This document shows, piece after piece, positions 33,599 to 42,637 of a DNA stretch of 64,000 nucleotides (position 1 is its first letter; each line of letters begins with the position of its first letter). A program made the position numbers and the translations under genes. The notes beneath the pieces were generated by a model. It was not told where the DNA came from, searched no databases, and worked only from the letters and a program-made list of their open reading frames with translations. The stretch comes from Pseudovibrio denitrificans JCM 12308 (GTDB taxonomy: Bacteria > Pseudomonadota > Alphaproteobacteria > Rhizobiales > Stappiaceae). The DNA is taken from contig NZ_BAZK01000002.1 in NCBI RefSeq assembly GCF_001310815.1, positions 1-64,000 on the forward strand, given 5' to 3'.

Positions 33599-34501
33599 AT
33601 GGACACGATCCGGGTTCGCATTCCGGCGCCTGAAGCTGAAGCAAAGGCACTCTCCGATATTATGGAGGCCCGCTTTGAAGATGATGGTTTTCCGGTTGCT
33701 GTTTTTGAAAGCTCCACTGATGGAACCATCTGGACAGCTGAGGTGCTGGTGCTGGAGTCCACGATTGATGACGCGATCAATCTGGTAGAAATGCGCCTGT
33801 TTGATCAGTTCGAAGGTGGCGTTATCCCAACTTCGGCTGAAGTTGAAGCGCTGCCGGATATCAACTGGGTTGCCAAGTCTCTTGAAGGTTTGAAGCCGGT
33901 TCGTGCGGATCGCGTTATTGTGCATGGTGCGCATGATCGTGATGCGGTCAACAAGTCTGATATTGGTATCGAAATTGAAGCGGCGCAGGCATTTGGCACG
34001 GGTCACCATGGTACGACCGAAGGTTGCCTGCTGGAACTGCAGCGTCTGCTGAAGCGCCACAAGTACCATCGCATGCTTGATCTGGGTACCGGCACCGGTG
34101 TTCTGGGTATTGCTCTTGCAAAGCTGACCGGTTCTGAGGTTCTGGCAACGGATATTGATCCGATCGCGATTGAAGCTGCGATTGACAATGCGCGCAAGAA
34201 CAATGTTGGTCCCCTGTTCAAAGCCTTTACAGGCGCTGGTGTGGAAGATCGTCGCTTCAACGAGTTTGGACCGTTTGATCTGGTTGTTGCCAACATCCTT
34301 GCAAAGCCATTGGTGCAGATGTCTGCCAAGCTGTGCAATCACCTTGCGCACAAGTCCACGCTGGTCCTTTCCGGATTGCGCATAGAGCACGGCCCGCGGA
34401 TTATTTCCGCTTACGGCCAGCAGGGCCTGAAGCTGGTGCATCGCCGTGAGATTGATGGTTGGCTGACCCTGACTTTTGCTAAGGGCAACTGGGCGCCATA
34501 A
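33599..34501 (+). CDS. prmA: ribosomal protein L11 methyltransferase
   Basis: PrmA methylates L11 at several positions using S-adenosylmethionine. The 300-aa protein has a short substrate-recognition N-terminal domain and the SAM domain with AFGTGHHGTTEGCLLEL (residues about 131-147), LDLGTGTGVLGIALAKL and the PrmA motif VVANILAKPLV. The usual length is 290-300. It is followed by a strong terminator and stands between the antiporter and the small-RNA region. Confidence 0.95.
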   Translation: MDTIRVRIPAPEAEAKALSDIMEARFEDDGFPVAVFESSTDGTIWTAEVLVLESTIDDAINLVEMRLFDQFEGGVIPTSAEVEALPDINWVAKSLEGLKPVRADRVIVHGAHDRDAVNKSDIGIEIEAAQAFGTGHHGTTEGCLLELQRLLKRHKYHRMLDLGTGTGVLGIALAKLTGSEVLATDIDPIAIEAAIDNARKNNVGPLFKAFTGAGVEDRRFNEFGPFDLVVANILAKPLVQMSAKLCNHLAHKSTLVLSGLRIEHGPRIISAYGQQGLKLVHRREIDGWLTLTFAKGNWAP

Positions 34502-34525
34502 GCTCATTTGCACTGTGAATAATTC

Positions 34526-34559
34526 AAAACCCTCTTTGCTTCTGCTTAGAGGGTTTTTT
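34526..34559 (+). terminator. rho-independent terminator after prmA
   Basis: AAAACCCTCT and AGAGGGTTTT pair perfectly over ten bases around a 12-base loop, with TTTTTT at 34554-34559. It lies 25 bases after the prmA stop. Confidence 0.92.
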
Positions 34560-34582
34560 GATGTCTGATTGTTGGGTTGCAG

Positions 34583-34835
34583 AAAACAAAAAACCTTTGC
34601 TTCCTGATCCGGCAAATTGGGAGGAGGTTGCCGGGGAAGCAAAGGTTTTTTTGTGTGCCAAGCAACTGGGAGGAATTTGCTTAGCTTGCTAGATATTGGG
34701 AGGAGGTATCTAGCTATATGAGTGGCATTTCTAGCGCTTTATCAGCTGCTGATGGCTGCCGGCCATTGGTGTCGTGCGCATCACATTGGGAGGAGGTGTG
34801 ATCCGCCGGTTTGCTTTGGGAGGGAAGCGCCCCGT
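34583..34835 (-). ncRNA. candidate small RNA with five anti-Shine-Dalgarno hairpin loops (CcsR/cuckoo-like)
   Basis: Five stem-loops lie between prmA and the aminopeptidase gene. Read on the minus strand they are: GCTT/AAGC at 34813-34828, loop CCCTCCCA; ATCACA/TGTGAT at 34780-34802, loop CCTCCTCCCAA; GCTAGATA/TATCTAGC at 34688-34714, same loop; AAGCAA/TTGCTT at 34660-34682, loop ATTCCTCCCAG; CCGGCAA/TTGCCGG at 34609-34634, loop CCTCCTCCCAAT. Stem sequences differ but stay paired, while the loop is conserved, which implies selection on an exposed loop. CCTCC matches the anti-Shine-Dalgarno end of 16S rRNA. The last hairpin is enclosed by a perfect 17-bp stem ending in TTTTTTGTTTT on this strand, an intrinsic terminator. 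The motif starts are 30, 90, 30 and 49 bases apart, so the set may be two two-hairpin units plus a terminator. The family resemblance to the CcsR/cuckoo RNAs of Rhodobacter and relatives is from memory. Strand, 5' end and promoter are inference. Confidence 0.75.
34584..34651 (-). terminator. terminator hairpin of the small RNA
   Basis: A perfect 17-bp outer stem (34588-34604 with 34635-34651) directly encloses a perfect 7-bp inner stem and the 12-base loop; the only bulge is TGAT at 34605-34608. The minus strand ends with TTTTTTGTTTT. The + strand also has seven T at 34646-34652, so it could stop + transcripts too. Confidence 0.85.
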
Positions 34836-35082
34836 CGACGAGAGGACTTATCCATTATTTTAGTTTGTAAAAAAAGAGATAGTTTCGCATGACACTTATG
34901 CATTTTTTGCATGTCTTGGGATTGTCATGATCTGAATTTGCATGGAGTACATAGCAGATCTGCGTATACGGCATGGATTGTGTACTTCTGTATCCTTTTG
35001 GCTTCTTATGAGAGCATAAAATCCTCTGAGGAGGCTTGTTTGTGTGGTTGAGTTGCGTCGCGATCAGCATTAGCCTTCCGGC
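34836..35082. other. AT-rich region upstream of the small RNA and of pepP
   Basis: No gene is visible. The stretch should carry the minus-strand promoter of the small RNA and the + promoter of the aminopeptidase. It contains ACTAAAAT-like A/T boxes on the minus strand, but I cannot assign a convincing -35/-10 pair or sigma factor. Confidence 0.3.
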
Positions 35083-36903
35083 ATGTTTCAGAGCTTTGAC
35101 ACAGTAAATGATAAATCTCGCGGGCCGGTTCGGTTGGCCGCTCTGCGGGAAGAGCTGGCCTCTCGCGGGCTTGATGGCTTTTTGGTGCCGCGTGCAGATG
35201 CACACCAGGGCGAGTATGTGCCTGACAGTGATTGCCGTCTTGAATGGCTGACCGGCTTTACCGGGTCTGCCGGCATTGCTGGCGTGCTCAGTGACAAGGC
35301 TGCGATCTTTATTGATGGTCGCTACACCATTCAGGTGCGGGATCAGGTGGATGAGGAGGCGTTTGCTTATCGTCATCTGATTGATGAACCGCTGACTGAC
35401 TGGCTGCGTGAGAATGCACAGGAAGGTCAGAAGATCGGTTATGACCCGATGCTGCATCCTGTTCGTCAGGTACGCTCCCTGAAAGCGGCTTGTAAAAAGG
35501 CTGGTGCTGAACTGGTTGCTGTTGATGGCAATCCAGTGGATGCGGTCTGGAATGACCGTCCAGCAGCACCGCTTGGTGCGGTCAACATGCATCCCATGCA
35601 ATTTGCAGGTGAAAGCGCTGCAGACAAGATCAAGCGTATTGGCGAGCTGATTGCTGAGAAGGAAGCTGACACTGCGCTTCTGACCCAGCCGGACTCCATT
35701 GCATGGTTGCTGAACATTCGCGGTAGCGATGTGATGCATACGCCGTTGCCGCTGTCTTTCGCTCTGGTGCCGACCAAGGGCAAGCCATCCCTGTTCATTG
35801 ATGGGCGCAAGCTTTCCAATGAAGTGCGTGATGAGCTAAGCTCTCTGGCTGATATCGATGAGCCGGGCGGACTTGCTCCAGCACTGAAGGCGCTTGGAAC
35901 GGATGGCAAGCGGGTTCTGATTGATACCGGACTTGCTGGTCAGGCGCTTTATGATGCGGTTGCTGACAATGGCGGTCATGTCGTAGAGGGGCAGGAACCA
36001 ACCCTGCTGCCGAAAGCGATCAAAAATCAGGCTGAGATTGAAGGCACCAAAGCGGCTCATCTGCGTGATGGTGTTGCGTATGCACGCTTCCTTGCATGGT
36101 TTGAGAAGACCGCGCCGCTTGGTGGCCTGACTGAGGTTGTTGTTGCTGAGAAGCTTGAGGAGTTCCGCCGCGAGACGGGCGCTCTGAAAGACATCTCCTT
36201 TGACACTATCTCTGCTGCTGGTCCTCACGGAGCGATTTGTCACTACCGTGTGAGCTATGACAGCAACTTGCCGATTGAGCTGAACAGTGTCTACCTGATT
36301 GACTCCGGTGCGCAGTACGAAGACGGCACGACCGATATCACCCGTACGTTGGCTGTTGGAGCTGTGACCGCTGAGCAGTGCAAGCATTTCACGCTTGTTC
36401 TGAAAGGGCACATAGCGATTGCGACAGCCCGCTTCCCGGTTGGAACAACAGGTTCTCAGCTGGATACGCTGGCGCGTATTGATCTCTGGAAGCAGGGTCT
36501 CGATTTTGACCACGGCACTGGCCATGGCGTTGGTTCTTATCTGGGTGTGCATGAAGGTCCGCAGCGGATTGCAAAGGCCCCGAACAGCATTGTGCTGAAG
36601 CCGGGCATGATCCTTTCCAATGAGCCGGGTTATTACCGTGCAGATGAGTATGGCATCCGCATTGAGAATCTTGAGCTGGTGACACCTGCTGCAGCCATTG
36701 AAGGTGGTGACCAGAAGATGCTTGGCTTTGAGCCGTTGACACTGGCGCCGATTGATCTGCGCATGGTGGACACCAAGCTTCTCTCTGAGTTTGAGCTGAA
36801 TTGGCTGAACGCTTACCACGCACGTGTGCGTGAGCTGGTTGGCCCACTGCTTGATGATGAGACCAAGGCATGGCTGGAAGAGGCGACCCGTCCGGTCTCC
36901 TGA
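35083..36903 (+). CDS. pepP: Xaa-Pro aminopeptidase (M24B family)
   Basis: A dinuclear-metal aminopeptidase that removes the residue before proline. The 606-aa protein has the three-domain form: two creatinase-like N-terminal domains (DGFLVPRADAHQGEYVP; TGFTGSAGIA; DSIAWLLNIRG) and a catalytic M24 domain. Metal-ligand regions are visible in IDSGAQYEDGTTDITRT (two Asp), HGTGHGVGSYLGVHE (His), NEPGYY (Glu) and RIENLELV (Glu). The C-terminus is the M24-C extension. It is monocistronic, with a terminator directly after. Confidence 0.93.
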   Translation: MFQSFDTVNDKSRGPVRLAALREELASRGLDGFLVPRADAHQGEYVPDSDCRLEWLTGFTGSAGIAGVLSDKAAIFIDGRYTIQVRDQVDEEAFAYRHLIDEPLTDWLRENAQEGQKIGYDPMLHPVRQVRSLKAACKKAGAELVAVDGNPVDAVWNDRPAAPLGAVNMHPMQFAGESAADKIKRIGELIAEKEADTALLTQPDSIAWLLNIRGSDVMHTPLPLSFALVPTKGKPSLFIDGRKLSNEVRDELSSLADIDEPGGLAPALKALGTDGKRVLIDTGLAGQALYDAVADNGGHVVEGQEPTLLPKAIKNQAEIEGTKAAHLRDGVAYARFLAWFEKTAPLGGLTEVVVAEKLEEFRRETGALKDISFDTISAAGPHGAICHYRVSYDSNLPIELNSVYLIDSGAQYEDGTTDITRTLAVGAVTAEQCKHFTLVLKGHIAIATARFPVGTTGSQLDTLARIDLWKQGLDFDHGTGHGVGSYLGVHEGPQRIAKAPNSIVLKPGMILSNEPGYYRADEYGIRIENLELVTPAAAIEGGDQKMLGFEPLTLAPIDLRMVDTKLLSEFELNWLNAYHARVRELVGPLLDDETKAWLEEATRPVS

Positions 36904-36931
36904 TCATGATCAGCTTTGTCATGAGATAAAG

Positions 36932-36961
36932 AAAACCCCGCTTCACGGAGCGGGGTTTTTT
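36932..36961. terminator. bidirectional rho-independent terminator between pepP and azlD
   Basis: AAAACCCCGCT and AGCGGGGTTTT pair perfectly over 11 bases around TCACGG. T-runs exist on both strands. It serves pepP (+) and the convergent azlD (-), whose stop is at 36964. Confidence 0.93.
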
Positions 36962-36963
36962 GT

Positions 36964-37287
36964 TTAGATGACAGCAAGTGCCATTCTTAAGACCACGACA
37001 CTGACAACACCGATTGTCATGGCTGCCAGCATGGGGAAGCGTAGAGCTGCGACAGCGGTGATGGCGGTCGCTGCGGTTTCAGCAATGCCGGTTGCGAAGG
37101 CAGTTGGGGCTACGACAGACATGAGGATTGCAGGAGGAACAGCCTGTAGCGCTGCTTCTGTTCTGCCGGAGAAGGTGACGAACTTTGTCAGCACCAGTCC
37201 TGCAATGCGGGTCAGGTAGGTTCCTGCTGCCATAACCAGAATGGTGAAGAGGACGAGCGGATCAACTGCGAAGATTTCTGAGGTCAT
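36964..37287 (-). CDS. azlD: AzlD family branched-chain amino acid exporter subunit
   Basis: A 107-aa membrane protein with three to four hydrophobic segments and the AzlD pattern MAAGTYLTRIAGL near the N-terminus and LQAVPPAILMSVVAP. AzlCD-type pairs export branched-chain amino acids or analogues. It overlaps azlC by four bases. Confidence 0.85.
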   Translation of the reverse strand: MTSEIFAVDPLVLFTILVMAAGTYLTRIAGLVLTKFVTFSGRTEAALQAVPPAILMSVVAPTAFATGIAETAATAITAVAALRFPMLAAMTIGVVSVVVLRMALAVI

Positions 37288-38033
37288 GATTGTAACGCCT
37301 CCGCAGAGTTCTTAAGCCCGTTTGGATTGTCGTCATATTGAATGGCAGCTGCAATGACGCCTACAATTGCGCCCGCGATTATGTACCAGGCGCCCGGCAC
37401 GAACTTATGTGTGAGCACGGCGGCCAATCCACTGGCGGCGAGTACCACACCGGTTTTCCGGCCTTGCCAGAAACCCATAACCAGACAGATGAAGAGGGCG
37501 GTGAATGCGAAATCCAGACCGTAGCGGGATGGATCGCCCATGACTGCGCCGATCAGACTTCCTGCGACTGTGGCCACCTGCCATGTGATGAACAGGGTCA
37601 AGCCCACTCCTAAGTAGAAGCTGAAGGTTGTGTGCTGCTTCATGGCGCGCTGCTCAGACAGGGCCCAGACCTCGTCGGCCAGTATGAAGAAGCCGAGATA
37701 TCGTTGCAGGGTTGTCCAGTGACCCAGTTTTGGGGCCAGAGAGGCACTCATGAGTACGTGGCGTAGGTTGATCAGGAACGTTGAGAAGGCAATGGTGAGC
37801 CACGGCAGCGGGTCTGCCCACAGATCCAGCGCGAGGAACTGGGAGCCGCCTGCGAACACGAAGGAACCCATCAGCAGCACTTCCAAAGGAGACATTCCTT
37901 TTTGTGCTGCGAGAGCACCAAACAACAGGCCGATGGGCGTTGCGGCGAACACCAGTGGGAAGAACGTGGTGACACCGAGCAAAAATTCATTGGGGCCAGC
38001 GTTGACCGCTGATTTGTTTTGGTTGCTTTTCAC
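37284..38033 (-). CDS. azlC: AzlC family branched-chain amino acid exporter subunit
   Basis: A 249-aa inner-membrane protein with about six to eight segments. Family features are FAATPIGLLFGALAAQKGMSPLEVLLMGSFVFAGGSQF (seen in two parts) and NLRHVLMSASLAP, with SEQRAMKQHTTFSFYLG downstream. It makes a two-subunit exporter with AzlD. The upstream AraC gene on the same strand is the likely regulator. Confidence 0.9.
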   Translation of the reverse strand: MKSNQNKSAVNAGPNEFLLGVTTFFPLVFAATPIGLLFGALAAQKGMSPLEVLLMGSFVFAGGSQFLALDLWADPLPWLTIAFSTFLINLRHVLMSASLAPKLGHWTTLQRYLGFFILADEVWALSEQRAMKQHTTFSFYLGVGLTLFITWQVATVAGSLIGAVMGDPSRYGLDFAFTALFICLVMGFWQGRKTGVVLAASGLAAVLTHKFVPGAWYIIAGAIVGVIAAAIQYDDNPNGLKNSAEALQS

Positions 38034-38134
38034 AAAACCCTCCTAAAAGCATGGAGTGTTTTTAAGGCAGAGCGGTCGGAGCCGTCTTGAACGAAATTGC
38101 GCTTCTACTACCAATTGGTGGTATGTCGCGGATA

Positions 38135-39004
38135 TTAAATGGAAATCACGGACCGCTGGAAGGCTGCCGGAGTGGTGCCGACGCGGGATTTGAACTGGCG
38201 TGTCAGGTGGGCCTGATCCGCAAAGCCGCAAAGTGAGGCTGTCTCGCTTGGAGAAGTGCCACGAACGAGCAGGCGTCTTGCATTGCGTACGCGGACGTCT
38301 GTCAGATAAGCATGTGGGGTCTGGCCCGTGGCTTTCTTGAAGGAGCGGATGAGGTGATATTTGGAGCGGCCTGAGATGTTCACCAGATCATCCAGATGCA
38401 CGTTGCCCATGAAGCTTTCTTCCAGATACTCACGTGCTCTTCTTACCGCGACCGGATCTTTGGAGTTCATGTCGCTTTCGCGGAAGCTGCCGTATTTGGC
38501 GAGCATCTTGGCGAAGATCATATAGAGCGGCTCTTCGGCTTCCAGACCTATAGAGCGGTTCTGTATGGACTTGTGAGCTGTGATGAACTCCTGACAGAGC
38601 TCAGGGTCATGGACACAAGCCTCCGGGAAGTATGGTGTTCCGCTTTGGGGCTTGTCTGTCAGGTCTTCGGCGATCTTCTGCAGCAAGGAAATGCTCGGGT
38701 AGGTCATCCGGTAGGTGTAGCCATAACCTTCTGGTATGCCGTCGTGTAGCTCGAACGGGTTCACGAACACCAGATCTCCGGGGCCTGCAAATATCTGCTC
38801 GCCGCGCTGCCAATAGCACTGACAGCCCTGAAGAATTCCGCCAACAACGAAGGTGTCATGGGTGTGGGGTTCGTAGACGTGGGTTCTGAAACTTGCCGCA
38901 AGACATTCCAGTCCGTCAAAGTTGGGAGCGCTCCAGAACTGAGCGTTTTCTCCCGTATTGAGCGGAGTTGCTTCCAATGCAGCTTTTTGAGTGACCGGTT
39001 TCAT
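38135..39004 (-). CDS. AraC-family transcriptional regulator
   Basis: A 289-aa regulator. The N-terminal cupin ligand domain contains HTHDTFVVGGILQGCQCYW, GDLVFVNPFELHDG and related cupin strands. The C-terminal double helix-turn-helix (residues about 185-285) contains NVHLDDLVNISGRSKYHLIRSFKKATGQTPHAYL in two parts and ETASLCGFADQAHLTRQFK. It lies upstream of azlCD on the same strand, with a 101-base gap, so it probably regulates that exporter. The inducer is unknown. Confidence 0.9.
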   Translation of the reverse strand: MKPVTQKAALEATPLNTGENAQFWSAPNFDGLECLAASFRTHVYEPHTHDTFVVGGILQGCQCYWQRGEQIFAGPGDLVFVNPFELHDGIPEGYGYTYRMTYPSISLLQKIAEDLTDKPQSGTPYFPEACVHDPELCQEFITAHKSIQNRSIGLEAEEPLYMIFAKMLAKYGSFRESDMNSKDPVAVRRAREYLEESFMGNVHLDDLVNISGRSKYHLIRSFKKATGQTPHAYLTDVRVRNARRLLVRGTSPSETASLCGFADQAHLTRQFKSRVGTTPAAFQRSVISI

Positions 39005-39093
39005 AGACCCAAATTACCCAGCGAAGACAATGATGTCTTGAACGAGATTGCTGTTTTTTTCGGATGGGTCAATGGAGATTATCTGGGGTTTGG

Positions 39094-40734
39094 CTAGCGG
39101 TGCTCCTCAACATTCGCCTGAATGAGGGCGGAGTTGAAGTAGCGCAGCGCCTTCACGTGGCTTGCATAGCCAATGACTTGCGTCGGGTTTTTCGGGTCTA
39201 TGACAGGCAGCGTGGCCTTGCCGGCATCATCGAAGGCCTTGAGGGCTTTCTCCAGCGTATCCAGCGGTGCGAGGAATGGTTCTTCTGTCTCTGGATCGAA
39301 GGTGGTGTCGGTGTCCGGGCGTGGAGGGTCCGCGAAATCTTCCACGTGCACGATGCGGACGAGCCACTTGTGGGCCCCGTCTTGCAGCATGACGCCGCGC
39401 ATCTCTAGCTGCCAGTGGAAGTAGGAGCGTCCATGGATTGCCTGATTGAGGCCGGTGGCGATGGAGACTGAGATCAGCAGCGCGATGGAAAGCTCGTAAC
39501 CGCCTGTCAGCTCGAACACGATCATTGTGGTTGAGATCGGTGCTCCCAGCACTGCGGCGGCCACTGCACCCATGCCGAGGATGGCGTAAAGACCGTGACT
39601 GGAGGCCATCTCTGGCAGATGGTTTGCAGCAATCAAGCCAAAGGCGCCACCGGTCATGGCGCCCAGATAAAGAGAGGGTGAGAAGATGCCGCCGCCGAAG
39701 CGGGAGGCGAGGGTGATGGCCGTTGCAGCTGTTTTAGCAACCAGCAGCGACAGCATCAAAGTGAGCGACAATTCTGAGTTAAGCGCGCCATCCGTTGCTT
39801 CATAGCCGACACCGATGACTTCCGGATAGAAGACAGCGATCGAGCCGACAAGCACACCGCCAACAACAGGACGCAGCCAGATTGGCATTTTGACGTTTCG
39901 GGCGACCCAGTCGGACCCGATCAGAGCAAACTGGAAGGTGATGGCCACAATCGCACAGATGATGCCGAGAAGAACGAAGGCCGGAAACTCCCAGTAGGTG
40001 TTGATCTGATAATGCGGCAGGATAAAAGCAGCCACATCGCCAAAATAGAGGCGGGAGACCAGGGTTCCCATGGCAGAAGACAGCACGATTGGCACGAAGG
40101 CTGACATGGCGTAGTGGCCGAGGATCACTTCATGCGCGAACAGAACGCCTGCAATCGGTGCATTAAAGCTGGCTGAGACTGCGCTGGCGACACCTGCTGC
40201 CAGCAGAATACGCATTGTTGAATCGGGCAAGTTCAGTCTGGAAAAGACGGAGGTGCCGAGGGTCGCGCCCAAATGCACCATAGGACCTTCACGACCTGCG
40301 CTGGCGCCACTGCCAAGAGAGATGACGGTGATAAGCGCAGAGCTAATGCCGGGCCAGAAGGGGAGGCCAGTACCGCCGTGGGCGCGCGCTTCAATCACAT
40401 CTGCCACACCGCCTGCGCGTTGTTTCTTCTGAATGGTTTGCAACAGCAAGCCAACGATGGCGCCGCCGATGACCGGGGCCAGAACAATCACATACCAAGG
40501 CTGTGCGTTGGCAGCGCTGATCATGCGCTCTGAAGCTGTGCCGAGCCAAGTCCACTGGATCAATCCGATGCCGATACGGAACAGGATAGCTGAACCACCC
40601 ACTGCGGCCCCGATGATGAGTGCGAGGAACCAGACAAGCGGAAGCCGCGATGACAAAAACAAACGTAAATTTGGTTCGACCCATTTATAGGCTATACGCA
40701 TTGCGATTTTCAGCGGGTTAGCTTGGTTATGCAT
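39094..40734 (-). CDS. ClC-family voltage-gated chloride channel or H+/Cl- antiporter
   Basis: A 546-aa membrane protein with ClC signatures: GSGASAGREGPMVHLGA (GREGP selectivity motif, residues about 140-156), SFNAPIAGVLFAHE and GGIFSPSLYLGAMTGGAFG. The last 90 residues form one cytosolic CBS-like segment (LDTLEKALKAFDDAGKATLPVID). Which mechanism applies cannot be fixed; the gating Glu is present in GREGP. It precedes the AraC gene on the same strand. Confidence 0.92.
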   Translation of the reverse strand: MHNQANPLKIAMRIAYKWVEPNLRLFLSSRLPLVWFLALIIGAAVGGSAILFRIGIGLIQWTWLGTASERMISAANAQPWYVIVLAPVIGGAIVGLLLQTIQKKQRAGGVADVIEARAHGGTGLPFWPGISSALITVISLGSGASAGREGPMVHLGATLGTSVFSRLNLPDSTMRILLAAGVASAVSASFNAPIAGVLFAHEVILGHYAMSAFVPIVLSSAMGTLVSRLYFGDVAAFILPHYQINTYWEFPAFVLLGIICAIVAITFQFALIGSDWVARNVKMPIWLRPVVGGVLVGSIAVFYPEVIGVGYEATDGALNSELSLTLMLSLLVAKTAATAITLASRFGGGIFSPSLYLGAMTGGAFGLIAANHLPEMASSHGLYAILGMGAVAAAVLGAPISTTMIVFELTGGYELSIALLISVSIATGLNQAIHGRSYFHWQLEMRGVMLQDGAHKWLVRIVHVEDFADPPRPDTDTTFDPETEEPFLAPLDTLEKALKAFDDAGKATLPVIDPKNPTQVIGYASHVKALRYFNSALIQANVEEHR

Positions 40735-41043
40735 ACTAGATTAAGCGATAAGACAATGAACGATTGGCACTGTCTTTAACGAGATTCCCCGGGAAACGCC
40801 AATCAGGATATGCTCAGATCTTCGAAATTCGGCTCATTATTTTCGATAAGCACTGAGAAACACTTAAGGCGCCTCCAGAGACCGCTACGTAAGGGCGGGT
40901 TCTGCCTTGCCAAAAGCTCAATAATGACGACCATGCAGAATACTATAATTCCAATAAATGCCGAGTCGTGGCTTCGGGTTTCGACTATACGCTTGCATGA
41001 GCGCTTTCTGGGGGAAGCATCTGGAATATGAGGGAGGTCTGCC

Positions 41044-42465
41044 ATGTCTTTGACAGGGATGCAGCTTGAGGTGACACGCAATGCAGAGGGGATCGACAAA
41101 GCGATCGCGACCCTCACTGAACGGTTTGGAGACCGCTGCCAGACTTCCATGAGTTTGCGGGAGCAGCATGGGCATACGACGTCCTGGCTGCCGAACCAGC
41201 CGCCGGATGCTGTTGTTTTTGCCCACTCGACAGAAGAAGTCTCTGAGATTGTAAAGCTATGTGCAGAGCTACGTGTGCCAATCATTCCATTTGGCAGCGG
41301 GTCTTCTCTGGAGGGGCATCTGAACGCACCGGGCGGCGGTATCTCGCTGGACCTTTCCCAGATGAATGAGGTTGTAGCCGTTCATCCTGAGGATCTGGAC
41401 TGTGTGGTGCAGCCGGGTGTGACGCGCAAGCAGCTCAACGCTTATCTTCGTGATACCGGCTTGTTCTTTCCGATTGATCCGGGAGCAGATGCCACGATTG
41501 GAGGCATGACAGCAACGCGTGCCTCAGGCACAAATGCGGTTCTTTATGGCACCATGAAGGATATGGTTCTGGCGCTGACTGTTGTCATGCCCGACGGGAC
41601 CATTGTGAAGACCGGCAGCCGCGCCAAGAAATCCTCTGCGGGTTATGACCTGACCCGTCTGATGGTCGGCTCTGAAGGGACGCTTGGGGTGATCACTGAG
41701 ATCACCCTGAAGCTGAAGGGAATACCTGAAGCGATTTCAGGTGGAATTGCCTCGTTCGACAGCATTGCGGATTGCTGCAACACGGTGATCGAAGCCGTAC
41801 AATACGGCATTCCGATTGCCCGTATTGAGCTTTTGGACACGCTGACTGTCAAATCAGTCAATGCTTATTCGAAGCTTGATCTGCCAGAATCACCATTGCT
41901 GCTTGTGGAATTCCACGGCTCTGATGCCGGGGTTCGGGAACAGGCAGAGCGATTTGGTGAGATTGCTGCTGAAAACTCCCTGAAAAAGTTTGAATGGGCA
42001 ACTGATCCTGAAGAGCGCAACAAGCTTTGGGCGGCTCGTCACGATGCCTATTGGGCAGGGCTGGGGCTGGCTCCAGAACGGACTGGCCTTTCAACTGACG
42101 TGTGCGTGCCGATCTCTCGTCTGGCTGACTGTGTGACTGCTACACACGATGACATCGAAGAAAATGGCCTGATTGGTCCGATAGTTGGCCATGTTGGTGA
42201 TGGAAACTTCCATGTGCTTGTGCTGACGGATTTGAATGATCCGGAAGACATAGCCAAGTCAGAAGCCTTTGTTGAGCGCCTGAATTATCGTGCCATTGAG
42301 ATGGGCGGAACCTGTACTGGTGAGCATGGTGTGGGGCAGGGCAAGATGAAGTATCTGCCAAAGGAGCATGGTGCTGGGGTTGCTGTGATGGCGGCGGTAA
42401 AGCGTAGTCTTGACCCGCTGAATATCATGAATCCGGGCAAGATCGTTGCCTTAGATGCCGAGTAA
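41044..42465 (+). CDS. FAD-linked oxidase, D-lactate dehydrogenase (cytochrome)/GlcD-like
   Basis: A 473-aa flavoprotein of the vanillyl-alcohol-oxidase/PCMH fold. The FAD-binding N-terminal half has PIIPFGSGSSLEGHL and PGADATIGGMTATRASG. The C-terminal cap has GHVGDGNFHVLVLTD and TCTGEHGVGQGK. It most likely oxidises a 2-hydroxy acid (D-lactate or glycolate) and feeds the respiratory chain. A GGGAGGT ribosome site lies before ATG 41044. No partner GlcE/GlcF genes are present, which favours the single-subunit D-lactate type. Confidence 0.88.
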   Translation: MSLTGMQLEVTRNAEGIDKAIATLTERFGDRCQTSMSLREQHGHTTSWLPNQPPDAVVFAHSTEEVSEIVKLCAELRVPIIPFGSGSSLEGHLNAPGGGISLDLSQMNEVVAVHPEDLDCVVQPGVTRKQLNAYLRDTGLFFPIDPGADATIGGMTATRASGTNAVLYGTMKDMVLALTVVMPDGTIVKTGSRAKKSSAGYDLTRLMVGSEGTLGVITEITLKLKGIPEAISGGIASFDSIADCCNTVIEAVQYGIPIARIELLDTLTVKSVNAYSKLDLPESPLLLVEFHGSDAGVREQAERFGEIAAENSLKKFEWATDPEERNKLWAARHDAYWAGLGLAPERTGLSTDVCVPISRLADCVTATHDDIEENGLIGPIVGHVGDGNFHVLVLTDLNDPEDIAKSEAFVERLNYRAIEMGGTCTGEHGVGQGKMKYLPKEHGAGVAVMAAVKRSLDPLNIMNPGKIVALDAE

Positions 42466-42637
42466 AGAAGTGCCATAAATACGCACTTGCTTCGTTCCAT
42501 TCATAAACATTGCCTTAAGTCGTTGCTGTCGTCTTGTTCCTGCTGTAATTCACTTAGATAAACAAGTGTTTGCATGCGGCTCATAGGCGAACAGCGCGGT
42601 AAGGTGCGCGGTTCGAAGTGGGTAAAGGAGCTTAACG

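Noticed and set aside
34696..34800. + strand reading of the hairpin loops as ribosome sites (GGGAGGAGG) with a mini-ORF from ATG 34718
   Set aside because: The mini-ORF is short and unrecognised, and the loops repeat without ORFs elsewhere. The paired stems and minus-strand terminator favour an RNA with anti-Shine-Dalgarno loops.
34855..35739. 294-codon minus-strand frame over the start of pepP
   Set aside because: Shadow of the aminopeptidase gene; the protein-like signal is on the + strand.
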